Source: Nocardia nova NBRC 15556 (lineage in GTDB: Bacteria > Actinomycetota > Actinomycetes > Mycobacteriales > Mycobacteriaceae). From it: a stretch of DNA of 64,000 nucleotides. Position 1 is the first letter of the stretch. Each line of letters begins with the position of its first letter. A program made the position numbers and the translations under genes. The stretch covers positions 1-64,000 of the forward strand of contig NZ_BDBN01000051.1 of assembly GCF_001613005.1 (NCBI RefSeq), in the 5' to 3' direction. Below the pieces are notes generated by a model, which worked only from the letters and a program-made list of their open reading frames with translations, was not told the origin of the DNA and did no database searches. This document shows, one piece after another, positions 32,839-40,421 of the stretch.

Positions 32839-34325
32839 ATCTCGACGTCCTTGTCGTAGTAGATGTTGTCCTCCCGCCAGCCGCCCATCCCGCGGCCGAT
32901 ATGGGAGTAGTCGGAGACGAATTCGATCCGGTCGATCCATTTCGCCATCTTGAAACCGACCTGGTTCTCCACCCGAAGCCGAAGCGGCGCACCGTGTTCG
33001 ATGGGTAGCGGCTCGCCGTTCATGCGATAGGCGAGCAGCGTCTGCGGGCTGTCGGCCAGCTCCAGATCCAGCACCTCGTAGAACTGGCCGACGCCGTCGG
33101 CGCTCGGATCGTCGCGACCGGTGTCCTGCATGGTGAGGAAGCACAGATACTTCGCGTCCGGCAACGGGCCGGCCCGGGCGACGAGTTCGCGCAGCGGCAG
33201 TCCGGTCCACTCGCCGATACTCGACCAGCCCTGTACGCAGTTGTGCAGCACCCGCTGGGTCTGCGGTTCGCCGATCGCGCGCAGATCGTCCAGGCTCAGG
33301 CGCATCGGGTGCTCGACCAGACCGCCGACGTCCAGGCGCCAATCGGCGAAATTGTGCGCGGCCATCACCTTGTACGGCAGTGCCGTGGGCGGTTTGCCGT
33401 TCACCCGATGTTCCGGCGAGAGGGCGCGGGTCGAGTAATCCTGTCGGGGTGTCAGCGGCCGGAGCAGGCCCAACCGCAGCCGGCGCACGAAGGCGCCCAG
33501 CACGCGCTGCACCGATCGCGGGTCGCGCAGGCTCCACACCGTGGCCGCGATATGCAGCAGCACGATCGCGCCGATGATCACGAACGACAGCGCGATCGCC
33601 CAATTGATATTGCGCACCTGTCCGAAGATCATCAAGGCGCTGAGCTGGCCCCAGCTCCAGAAGAACACCATCGACACGTGGATGACGATGAACACCGCGA
33701 AGGCCAGCAGACCCAGGAAATGCAGGCTGCGCGCCGACTGCCGGCCGCCGAACATACGCACGAACCACGGAAAGCGTGCCTCTACGGCCGGTGATTGCGC
33801 TGCGCCGGTGAGTATCTGGAACGGGGCGAGCACGAAGATCACTCCGGCGTAGGCGAGTTTCTGCACCGCGTCGAACGGCTGCCCCGGCAGCAGCGGCGGC
33901 AAATTGAAACTCATGTACGTCACGATGTCGTGCCAGGCCGCGGGAAACAGCGACCACGAGGTCGGGATGTAGCGCCGCCACTGGCCGGTCGCGAACAGCA
34001 GGATGTAATAGGCGAGGCCGACGAGTATCCAGCCCGCGACCGTCGCGAAATGCCAATGTCTGCCGAGACCCAATTTCTTGTGGCCGGGCAGCGCGATCAG
34101 GGAGGGGTAGCTCTCCTCCTCGTCGAGAGTGTCGTAGAGCTTGTCGGTCGGCATCCGTTTGCGGGTGAATCGCGCCCATTCGGTGCCGGGTTTGCTGTCG
34201 TCGCGCCAGAAGAGTTTCGGGTAGCTCGACAGGATCTCCACACCGCTGCGCATCGCGAAGGTCAGAAACAGCACGTTGAGCCAATGTTCGATGCGCAGCC
34301 AGGCCGGAAAATCCAAGGCGGTCAT
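32835..34325 (-). CDS. Cytochrome b561-type membrane domain fused to molybdopterin oxidoreductase domain
   Basis: 496-aa fusion. Residues 1-270 hold about five membrane helices with His suited to heme b (RIEHWLNVLFL, GRHWHFATVAGW, RSLHFLGLLAFAVFIVIHVS, LLHIAATVW), as in FdnI/b561 subunits. Residues about 300-496 form a sulfite-oxidase-type molybdopterin domain: YKVMAAHNFADWRLDVGG, the Mo-ligand Cys in RVLHNCVQGWSSIGEW (about 361), YRMNGEPLPIEHGAPLRL and KWIDRIEFV. No Tat signal is visible, so sidedness of the Mo domain follows from helix count. It probably moves electrons between the quinone pool and an unknown substrate, like MsrPQ in one chain (inference). Confidence 0.85.
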   Translation of the reverse strand: MTALDFPAWLRIEHWLNVLFLTFAMRSGVEILSSYPKLFWRDDSKPGTEWARFTRKRMPTDKLYDTLDEEESYPSLIALPGHKKLGLGRHWHFATVAGWILVGLAYYILLFATGQWRRYIPTSWSLFPAAWHDIVTYMSFNLPPLLPGQPFDAVQKLAYAGVIFVLAPFQILTGAAQSPAVEARFPWFVRMFGGRQSARSLHFLGLLAFAVFIVIHVSMVFFWSWGQLSALMIFGQVRNINWAIALSFVIIGAIVLLHIAATVWSLRDPRSVQRVLGAFVRRLRLGLLRPLTPRQDYSTRALSPEHRVNGKPPTALPYKVMAAHNFADWRLDVGGLVEHPMRLSLDDLRAIGEPQTQRVLHNCVQGWSSIGEWTGLPLRELVARAGPLPDAKYLCFLTMQDTGRDDPSADGVGQFYEVLDLELADSPQTLLAYRMNGEPLPIEHGAPLRLRVENQVGFKMAKWIDRIEFVSDYSHIGRGMGGWREDNIYYDKDVEI

Positions 34326-34345
34326 CGTGTTTCACCCCGTTCCGT

Positions 34346-34768
34346 TCAGTCGTGCCAGTGCTGTGCCCGCGGATGCGCCACGGTGATACCCAGCACGATC
34401 GCGGTGATCACCGCCAGGAAGGTCAGTGCGCAGACTCCGGCCACGCTGCCCGGAGCGCTGTCCCACCAGCCTCGGACCTCGGGCAGGCCGGGGAGCCCGG
34501 CGAGCCTGCTGACCACGTAAACGACCAGGAACGCGAGGCAGACGAGCCCGCCCAGGGCCCAGCCCGCGCGTGCGGTGCGGGACCCGCACACCAGCGCCGC
34601 GGCGACGACGCAGCAGGCGATCAGGAATCCGAAACCCACCCGCAGGTAGTTCGGCAGCCCCGCCTCGCGCAGCAGCACGTAAAGATGCACCCCGCCCAGA
34701 CCGAGCAGCAGTGCCGCCCCGGCCGCGGTGGTGGTGCGGGGCAGGTCGACGGCGGCGTAGCGGTCCAC
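34346..34768 (-). CDS. Hypothetical four-helix membrane protein, 140 aa
   Basis: Four predicted helices: AAGAALLLGLGGVHLYVLL, VGFGFLIACCVVAAALVCG, AGWALGGLVCLAFLVVYVVS, and VAGVCALTFLAVITAIVLGI, ending in a His-containing tail (HPRAQHWHD). Family not recognised. GTG 34768 is used; an upstream frame reaching 34924 overlaps the SDR remnant. It starts 2 nt after the remnant's stop and ends 20 bp before the b561-molybdopterin gene, so it probably belongs to that redox operon. Confidence 0.68.
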   Translation of the reverse strand: MDRYAAVDLPRTTTAAGAALLLGLGGVHLYVLLREAGLPNYLRVGFGFLIACCVVAAALVCGSRTARAGWALGGLVCLAFLVVYVVSRLAGLPGLPEVRGWWDSAPGSVAGVCALTFLAVITAIVLGITVAHPRAQHWHD

Positions 34769-34770
34769 GA

Positions 34771-34917
34771 TCAGCGGAAGGCCACCGCGTCGAGGACGCG
34801 GCCGTCCTCGGCGGCGATGACCACCTCGTAACCGCGTTCGGTCAATCCTCTGGCGAGCTCGAACCCGATACCGCTGGACGCGCCGGTCACCAGGGCGAGG
34901 GGAGGTGTGTCGGTCAT
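34771..34917 (-). pseudogene. N-terminal remnant of a short-chain dehydrogenase (48 codons)
   Basis: ATG 34917 opens a reading frame with a perfect Rossmann start (PLALVTGASSGIGFELARGL, TERGYEVVIAAED) that ends in TGA after 48 codons. The rest of the SDR (about 200 residues with the YxxxK site) is absent, and the following sequence belongs to the membrane protein gene. A stress-type promoter (34927-34951) lies directly upstream, so the remnant is probably still transcribed and could act as a leader for the downstream operon. Confidence 0.75.
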
Positions 34918-34926
34918 ATCTCACGC

Positions 34927-34951
34927 CTACCCGGACAGGGCGAACACATAC
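34927..34951 (-). promoter_or_regulatory. Putative sigma-B/F-type promoter of the redox operon
   Basis: Minus strand GTAT (34951-34948), 15 nt, GGGTAG (34932-34927). It lies 9 nt before the remnant SDR ATG, so the transcript may be leaderless. Confidence 0.5.
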
Positions 34952-35024
34952 CTGTGCGTCGCGATCGCGGCCGTCTGTCGCCGCGCCACAGGCCCAGGTT
35001 TCGCCCGATTTCCCGCACCGGCGT

Positions 35025-35049
35025 GGTTGCCCGCGCCGGTGCGGGGTAT
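35025..35049 (+). promoter_or_regulatory. Putative sigma-B/F-type promoter of the DUF6480-like gene
   Basis: GGTT (35025-35028), 15 nt, GGGTAT (35044-35049). A GTG at 35058 follows after 8 nt and could be a leaderless start. Confidence 0.55.
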
Positions 35050-35108
35050 GGGCTGCAGTGAGAGCCGACGACGATCAGGGGCGCTTCGCCCCGGACAGGA
35101 CGCCGAAC

Positions 35109-35339
35109 ATGTCTGCAATGGATCCGGACCCGGCCAAGACTCCGGACCTGGAACCCGGTGGTGGCGTAGCCCCCGGTTCCACCCCGCCGGATACGGCACA
35201 GACCTCGGGCCTCTCGGCGCCCGAGCCGAGCACCCGTCACCATTTCCCCGCCAGCGGGGCGATGTTGATCGTCATCGTCGCGGCGATCGTACTGGTGTTC
35301 GTCGCCGTCGCGATCGCGCTGATCGTCTCCCTGGCCTGA
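35109..35339 (+). CDS. DUF6480-like small membrane-anchored protein
   Basis: 76-aa protein with an N-terminal Pro/Gly-rich segment (DPDPAKTPDLEPGGGVAPG and STPP) and one C-terminal membrane helix (GAMLIVIVAAIVLVFVAVAI). The DPDP...TPxLEPGGGVxPGxTPP pattern is that of short actinobacterial proteins labelled DUF6480; function unknown. ATG 35109 starts at the conserved part. GTG 35058 in the same frame sits 8 nt after a stress-type -10 and could give a leaderless 93-aa form. Confidence 0.7.
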   Translation: MSAMDPDPAKTPDLEPGGGVAPGSTPPDTAQTSGLSAPEPSTRHHFPASGAMLIVIVAAIVLVFVAVAIALIVSLA

Positions 35340-35702
35340 CGCTCAATCGAATTGAGGGAGGGCGCGACAGCCCGACGCATGCGTCGCCACCCGGTTCGGG
35401 TGGGACGACCTCACGAAAAATCTTTTGGCACAACATCATCGGAGAGATCGTCCGGCACCGTCCGTAAGGTCGGTGCCGGCCGTCGCGGCAGTCTCCATGC
35501 CTGCTGTGACTACCGCCCCGTCCGGAGAGACGATCCGTCGCACGCCTCGCACCGGTGCACTCCGTTGTGCGGGACCGAATTGCGGGTATCCGTCGCCGTT
35601 GACGAATAGGGCGCTACGTGCGGATCGTTCTCGGTACAGGAGAAGTACCCCGGCTGCTCGGCCGTAACCGGCGCAGTGATCGCCGATTCGAGGTGCACGC
35701 GA
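35340..35702. other. Gap without a convincing gene
   Basis: About 360 bp between the DUF6480-like gene and a convergent small gene. It contains an AT-richer patch near 35415-35435 and a minus-strand 62-codon frame (35510-35698, GTG start, four Cys) with no good RBS. I see no RNA gene, terminator-grade hairpin or promoter match. Confidence 0.4.
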
Positions 35703-35909
35703 TCAGTCGACCTCGCCGGTCCGGTCGTGCTCGGCGCCCTCCGGCGTCGTGGTGTGCGGGGGTGTGAGCTCCGGGTCGTCGTCGGCGGGTGGTTCGGGAT
35801 CGCGCCACTGTTCGGCGCGGCTGGAACGGTTGCCGCGCAAGGTCCCCTGTAGTTCGTGCCGCAGGCGATCGTCCTCGCGCGCACCGTGTTTGGTGTTTCC
35901 TCGGTCCAT
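35703..35909 (-). CDS. Small hydrophilic hypothetical protein, 68 aa
   Basis: Charged, probably disordered protein (N-terminal MDRGNTKHGAREDDRLRHEL, then Pro/Asp/Thr-rich tail). ATG preceded by AAAGGAGAGG, a strong ribosome binding site, is the main evidence that it is translated. It starts 19 bp after the stop of the Rv2629-like gene and is probably cotranscribed. No family recognised. Confidence 0.6.
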   Translation of the reverse strand: MDRGNTKHGAREDDRLRHELQGTLRGNRSSRAEQWRDPEPPADDDPELTPPHTTTPEGAEHDRTGEVD

Positions 35910-35928
35910 CGTCCTCTCCTTTCGCGGA

Positions 35929-36999
35929 TCACCGGTGTCGGAGCAGGGCAGCGACGCCGTCGGTCGGAACGGGATCTCGATCGATGGTCACGATGCCGGC
36001 GCCGGCCGCGAGCGCGGCCAGCGGCAGCGCCTCGTCGGCGCGACGGAGGTTGCTGTGGCCCGAGGGCAGGTCCGACGCCTGCACCGCGGTCGGATCCGGC
36101 CCGGCGTGCACGGCCCGGTCGCCGATGACGGCGGGGTCGATCAGCAGTGTCTCGACGTTGCGCTCGGTGAGCGCCGCAGCGACCCCGGGCAGGCCCTGCA
36201 CCGCGAGTTCGTGCGCGCGGCGTTGTTCGTATCCGTCCACCAGGTCGCGAAATCGGGCTCGCGCCCGGTCCTGCAGCACCTCGGCGACCCGCCGGTCGAG
36301 GTCGGCCCGGTCGTCGTTCGCCTGCCGGGTGAAGCCGTCGAGCTGTACGACCTGCCGGTGATGTGAGGCCAGCGCGCCGACCAGCGCGGTGCGCGCGCTG
36401 ATCTCGCCGGCCACCACGATCAGCCCGGCGGCGGCCCCGTCGGCCAGGCGCACCACCTCCTCGGCGGTGGCATCGATGGTCCGGCGCACCGTCTCCTCGA
36501 CCCGGCTCTGCATCGAGCGATGCGACCACCCGCCACCGCGCACCTTGTGCTCCGGATGATGCGCCCCCTCGGTCCGGCGGTCGGTGCGGTGACCGTCGCC
36601 GTCGACCGTGTACAGATCGGCGCCGCGATCGTCGACCACCACGACGACGTGGGCGACGGCGGGCGGGCGCAGCTGTAGCAGCGGCAGCAGATACGGCATG
36701 TCCGACAGTCGCACGGTGGTGCGAGCGGGCGGCTCTGGCAGCGCCGCGGTGAGCAGGACACCGTCGACGTCGGCGATGACCGCCTGTCCAGCGCGCCCCG
36801 GCGGTGGATCCGACAGACCGCGCTCGACGGCGTCGAGGACGGCGCTTTCCGCACCGTCCTCGTCCAGGGTCTCGCGGACCGCGCGGCTGCGCAGCCGCTG
36901 CTGGTGCGCGGCATCCTCGGTATCGCTGACGGTCTCGATGTAGACCGATGCGAAAGGCCCTGGGCGCTCGGTCAACTCTCGTAGTCCTGAAATGGTCAC
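35929..36999 (-). CDS. Rv2629-like (Vms1/eRF1-like) ribosome-associated factor
   Basis: 356-aa protein of the actinobacterial Rv2629 family, related to baeRF/eRF1-type domains. Seen: the N-terminal FASVYIETVSDTEDAAHQQR, the middle domain VAHVVVVVDDRGADLYTVDG, the block HHPEHKVRGGGWSHRSMQSR and a C-terminal L7Ae-like domain (NVETLLIDPAVIGDRAVHAG). Rv2629 is an established homologue of the hibernation factor Balon, which occupies the ribosomal A site in stressed cells. GTG 36999 lies 9 nt after a stress-type -10 (37009-37033) without an RBS, indicating a nearly leaderless, stress-induced mRNA. Divergent from ybdK. Confidence 0.85.
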   Translation of the reverse strand: MTISGLRELTERPGPFASVYIETVSDTEDAAHQQRLRSRAVRETLDEDGAESAVLDAVERGLSDPPPGRAGQAVIADVDGVLLTAALPEPPARTTVRLSDMPYLLPLLQLRPPAVAHVVVVVDDRGADLYTVDGDGHRTDRRTEGAHHPEHKVRGGGWSHRSMQSRVEETVRRTIDATAEEVVRLADGAAAGLIVVAGEISARTALVGALASHHRQVVQLDGFTRQANDDRADLDRRVAEVLQDRARARFRDLVDGYEQRRAHELAVQGLPGVAAALTERNVETLLIDPAVIGDRAVHAGPDPTAVQASDLPSGHSNLRRADEALPLAALAAGAGIVTIDRDPVPTDGVAALLRHR

Positions 37000-37008
37000 G
37001 TGCGGCGG

Positions 37009-37033
37009 CTACCCGCACCCGCCGAGTGAAACC
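37009..37033 (-). promoter_or_regulatory. Putative sigma-B/F-type promoter of the Rv2629-like gene
   Basis: Minus strand GGTT (37033-37030), 15 nt, GGGTAG (37014-37009), nine nt before the GTG start. Confidence 0.6.
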
Positions 37034-37052
37034 TCGATCCGCGCCGGAATGC

Positions 37053-37077
37053 GTTTGCGGGTCCGGTCGCCGGGCAT
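37053..37077 (+). promoter_or_regulatory. Putative sigma-B/F-type promoter of the carboxylate-amine ligase gene
   Basis: GTTT (37053-37056), 15 nt, GGGCAT (37072-37077). The divergent partner's promoter ends 20 bp away, so both strands may respond to the same factor. Confidence 0.5.
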
Positions 37078-37112
37078 CTCCGAGCCATGAACTGTGCCGG
37101 GCGGGTGAGCCG

Positions 37113-38219
37113 ATGGATGCCGCCGATGTGACGTTCGGGGTCGAGGAGGAGTTCCTGCTGGTCGATCCCGTCTCCGGAGCCCCGGTCCCGAAGAACCGCG
37201 AGGTCGCGCGATCGGCATGCGACGCCGGTATCGATCTGCAGTTGGAGCTGACCAGCTGTCAGGTGGAAACCAGTAGTTCGGTGCATACGCGCGCGGCCGA
37301 TCTGCTGCGGGAATTGCGGCAGTTGCGCGCCGCCGTGGTGCGCGCCGCGGCCGGCAACACCGCGCGACTGCTCGCGACCGGAGTGCCGCCGACCGTGCCC
37401 GACGCCTATCCGGTCACCGATACGCCGCGCTACCGCCGCATCGAGGAGCATTTCGGCATGCTCGCGCACGAACAGGGACTGTGCGGTTGCCATGTGCACG
37501 TCTCGGTGGACGATCCGGAGACCGCGGTGCAGATCAGCAATCATCTGCGGCCTTGGCTGCCGGTATTCCTTTCGCTCACAGCCAATTCCGCGGTCTACCG
37601 CGGCACCGACACGGGATACGCGAGTTGGCGCAATGTGCTGTGGCGGCGCTGGCCCAGCGCCGGTCCGCCACCGTATTTCCAATCCTGCGCCGACTACGAC
37701 GCCGCGGTCGACATGATGCTGACCTGCGGCAGCATCCTCGATACCGGCATGGTCTATTGGGATATTCGCCGCTCAACGCATTTCCCGACGCTGGAGATCC
37801 GCATCAGCGACGTTCCCGTGACGGCCGAGGAATCGGCCTTGCTGGCGAGCCTGGTACGTGCCGCGGCCGTGGTCGGCCGTGCGGAGGTGCGGCGCGGCCG
37901 GCGGGCGCCCGCGGTACCGGCCGCCACCCTGCGCGCCGCCTACTGGAAGTCCGCGCGCGAAGGACTCGACGGCGACGGCGTCGATCCGCTGGACGGCCGG
38001 GTGGAACCGGCCCGCATCCGGCTGGCCCGGCTCGTCGACCATGTCACCCCGGCCTTGCGGGAACTCGAGGAGGAGCGGTTCGTGACCGAGACGATCGCCG
38101 CGGTGACCGCCCGCGGCAACGGAGCCCGGCGGCAGTCGGCCGCGCTGCGCCGCCGCGGAGCGATCGCCGACGTGGTGGACGAACTGGCCGAGGCGACCGC
38201 GGACGGCTGTTCGGTGTAG
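37113..38219 (+). CDS. ybdK: YbdK-type carboxylate-amine ligase (glutamate-cysteine ligase family 2)
   Basis: 368-aa member of the GCS2 family. Signature segments are FGVEEEFLLVDPVSGAPVP at the N-terminus, LELTSCQVETSSSVHT, HVHVSVDDPE, WDIRRSTHFPTLEIRISD and the C-terminal arginine-rich region. These enzymes ligate an amino acid to a carboxylate in vitro (weak gamma-glutamylcysteine synthesis in E. coli YbdK); the physiological product in actinobacteria is unknown. ATG 37113 starts at the conserved FGVEEE region. It is followed 12 bp later by an epimerase-like gene and has its own stress-type promoter. Confidence 0.9.
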   Translation: MDAADVTFGVEEEFLLVDPVSGAPVPKNREVARSACDAGIDLQLELTSCQVETSSSVHTRAADLLRELRQLRAAVVRAAAGNTARLLATGVPPTVPDAYPVTDTPRYRRIEEHFGMLAHEQGLCGCHVHVSVDDPETAVQISNHLRPWLPVFLSLTANSAVYRGTDTGYASWRNVLWRRWPSAGPPPYFQSCADYDAAVDMMLTCGSILDTGMVYWDIRRSTHFPTLEIRISDVPVTAEESALLASLVRAAAVVGRAEVRRGRRAPAVPAATLRAAYWKSAREGLDGDGVDPLDGRVEPARIRLARLVDHVTPALRELEEERFVTETIAAVTARGNGARRQSAALRRRGAIADVVDELAEATADGCSV

Positions 38220-38231
38220 GGGAGGGTGCGT

Positions 38232-39296
38232 ATGCGTATCGCGATCACGGGCGCGAGCGGCAATGTCGGCACGGCACTGTTGCGCGCGTTGCCCGACGCC
38301 GAGGTCGTCGCCATCGCCCGGCGGCCACCGCTCGCCGACCGGGAACCGTATGCGCGCGCAAGCTGGCTCGCCTGCGATATCGGAGATCCCGCGGCCCGTC
38401 CCATGCTGGCGGCGGCCTTCGACGGGGCGGACGCGGTGGTGCACCTGGCCTGGGCGGTGCATCCGCGCCGCAGCGACCCGCCACTGGAACGCACCAACCG
38501 GATCGGCACCGACCACGTGCTGGGCGCGGTGGCCGACAGCGGCGTGGCGCATCTGACGGTCGCGTCGTCGGTGGCGGCCTATTCGCCCGCGCCGCGCTGG
38601 ACCCGCGTCGACGAGCAGCAGCCCCGCGACGGCGTACCCGGCGGTGCCTACAGTCAGGGCAAGGCCGAACTGGAACGGCGGCTGGACGCCTTCGCCGGCG
38701 AACGACCGGCGGTCGGTCTCGCCCGGATCCGGCCGTGCGGCATCGCCCAATCCGACGCGGCCGCGGAACTGGGCGACTGGCTGCTCGGGCCCTGGCTGCC
38801 GCGTTCTGCGGTCGGGCGCCCGTGGTTGCCGGTGCCGCTGTGGCCGCGGCTTCGCCTGCAGCTCGTGCACGCCGAGGATGTGGCCGCGGCGATCCGGGCC
38901 ATCCTGGTGCGGCGGGCCACCGGCGCGTTCGACCTGGCCGCCGAACCCGTGCTCACCCCACCCACGCTGACCGAGATATTCGGCGGATTCCGGCTGCCCG
39001 TCCCCCGCCCGGTGCTGAGCGCCGCCGCCTTCGCGGGCTGGCGAATCGGACTGCTGCCGTTGCACCCCTCCTGGCTGAAGCTGGCCGACCGGGCCTGTCT
39101 GGTCCGGGCGGAGCGGGCGCGGCGTGAACTCGATTGGCGGCCGGCGCATTCCGCGGTCGATGTGGCGACGGAGCTTGCCGCCGGTTTGCGCGAGCACACC
39201 TCCGGCGGCAGCCCGCCGTTGAATCCGGAGCCGATGCGGTTTCGCCCGGGCCGCCCGACGCGCCAGGATCAGCGGCCGGACCATCGGCCGCGATGA
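38232..39296 (+). CDS. NAD-dependent epimerase/dehydratase family protein (copy 2)
   Basis: 354-aa extended SDR. NAD-binding GASGNVGTALL at residues 7-17, VVHLAWAVHPRRSDPP, VASSVAAYSPAPRW and catalytic-type GAYSQGKAELERRL. It shares the HLAW motif and a C-terminal SGGSPPL tail with the paralogue at 27566-28645. The TSGGSPPLNPEPMRFRPG end is unusual and conserved between the two. ATG 38232 has GGGGAGGG 5 nt upstream; GTG 38226 overlaps that RBS. It forms an operon with the carboxylate-amine ligase. Confidence 0.85.
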   Translation: MRIAITGASGNVGTALLRALPDAEVVAIARRPPLADREPYARASWLACDIGDPAARPMLAAAFDGADAVVHLAWAVHPRRSDPPLERTNRIGTDHVLGAVADSGVAHLTVASSVAAYSPAPRWTRVDEQQPRDGVPGGAYSQGKAELERRLDAFAGERPAVGLARIRPCGIAQSDAAAELGDWLLGPWLPRSAVGRPWLPVPLWPRLRLQLVHAEDVAAAIRAILVRRATGAFDLAAEPVLTPPTLTEIFGGFRLPVPRPVLSAAAFAGWRIGLLPLHPSWLKLADRACLVRAERARRELDWRPAHSAVDVATELAAGLREHTSGGSPPLNPEPMRFRPGRPTRQDQRPDHRPR

Positions 39297-39323
39297 ACGC
39301 CGGTGACTACGGAATGCCGGCGA

Positions 39324-39824
39324 CTACGGCTCGGGGTTGTCGGGCGCGAGGGTGCCGGGCCGAGGGGTATCGATCTTGCGGGTGTCGACGTAATGGGAGG
39401 CCACCAGATCACAGAGGCGCGCCAGCGACTGTTTGTTGCGGGGCTTGAGGGCCAGGGTCTGCAGCACGTCGGGGATGAGCCGGCCCGGCCCGCGAATCAC
39501 CTCCTCGCTCATGCTCACCTCGGTGGTGTCGGCATCGATCGGCGTCATCGCCAGCCGGATCCATGCCACTCCCAGCGGCCACAACTCCGCCTCCAGTTCG
39601 ATGCTGTTCGGCGGGTCCACGGCCACCACCCGGGTGGCCTGCTGAGCCATCAGCGGCCAGGCGCCGACGCTGTGATGAATCCGGGAGCCGATTCGCGGCC
39701 AGTCCTGATCCACGTCGCGCATATGGGTGGACCCCACCACCCAGTGGCCGTAGGACCAGCCGTCGGCCAGCACGGCGAACACCTGCTCGGCCGACCCGGG
39801 GACTCCCATCGTGACCTCGCCCAT
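39324..39824 (-). CDS. SRPBCC family protein (polyketide cyclase/dehydrase-like)
   Basis: 166-aa START/SRPBCC-fold protein: PGSAEQVFAVLADGWSYGHW, RIGSRIHHSVGAWPLMAQQ, LWPLGVAWIRLAMTPIDAD and a C-terminal helix (RLCDLVASHYVDTRKID). The fold binds hydrophobic ligands; members in actinobacteria range from cyclases to lipid-binding proteins. ATG 39824 overlaps the stop of the DUF4142 gene by 1 nt. The pair is transcribed from a stress-type promoter at 40384-40408. Confidence 0.82.
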   Translation of the reverse strand: MGEVTMGVPGSAEQVFAVLADGWSYGHWVVGSTHMRDVDQDWPRIGSRIHHSVGAWPLMAQQATRVVAVDPPNSIELEAELWPLGVAWIRLAMTPIDADTTEVSMSEEVIRGPGRLIPDVLQTLALKPRNKQSLARLCDLVASHYVDTRKIDTPRPGTLAPDNPEP

Positions 39825-40348
39825 CAGCACACCGCCAACGCGTCGCGAATCATGTCCAGATGGTGCTGAACCACGGGCGCGGCGTTCTGTGCCAGCGCCG
39901 TGACCTGCGGGCTGCTGCCCTGCGCGGTCTCGGTGGCGCCCGCCTGCAGCGTCTGGACGTGGAAACCTTCCTGCATGTGCAGCCAGGCCAGGTCGTAGTC
40001 GCGGCCGGTCTTCATCGCCGTGTCGCGCATCTGCTGCGACTGGTCGGCGGTCGGCATCAGTGGCAGGGCGACGCCGTTCGGTATCGCGACCGCGGCGCCC
40101 ATCGCCTCCAGCCGGGTGTGGTCCGCGACCAGAACGGGACCGAGATCGCGGACCTGCTGACACGTACCCATGGCCGCCGCACCGGCCCCCGACAGCATCT
40201 CGGTCATATTCCCCTGGTGGACGGCGACGAGAAAATCACTGTCCTGTGCCGACAACGCGGCCGGTTGGGCCGCGCCGACCGCGGTCGCGCCCAAGCCGAG
40301 GCCGATCGCGGCGGCGGTGGTGACCAGCAGACGATGCGGTGATCTCAT
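39824..40348 (-). CDS. DUF4142 domain-containing exported protein
   Basis: 174-aa secreted protein. Signal peptide at about residues 1-27 (RLLVTTAAAIGLGLGATAVG then AAQPA). The mature part is the DUF4142 ferritin-like helical domain: SAQDSDFLVAVHQGNMTEML, LVADHTRLEAMGAAVAIPNG and HHLDMIRDALAVC, with scattered His/Met typical of the family. Function unknown; some homologues are linked to stress survival. ATG 40348 with AGGAG 7 nt upstream. Coupled to the SRPBCC gene. Confidence 0.85.
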   Translation of the reverse strand: MRSPHRLLVTTAAAIGLGLGATAVGAAQPAALSAQDSDFLVAVHQGNMTEMLSGAGAAAMGTCQQVRDLGPVLVADHTRLEAMGAAVAIPNGVALPLMPTADQSQQMRDTAMKTGRDYDLAWLHMQEGFHVQTLQAGATETAQGSSPQVTALAQNAAPVVQHHLDMIRDALAVC

Positions 40349-40383
40349 GATGTGCTCCTGTTCGCCGGGTATTTGCAGGCCGG

Positions 40384-40408
40384 ATGCCCAGCGCGGCGCG
40401 TCGTACAC
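40384..40408 (-). promoter_or_regulatory. Putative sigma-B/F-type promoter of the DUF4142-SRPBCC pair
   Basis: Minus strand GTGT (40408-40405), 15 nt, GGGCAT (40389-40384), 36 bp before the ATG. Confidence 0.45.
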
Positions 40409-40421
40409 GTGCCGATGACGC

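Noticed and set aside
35510..35698. Minus-strand 62-codon GTG frame with four Cys
   Set aside because: No convincing RBS, no family resemblance; noted only within the gap description.
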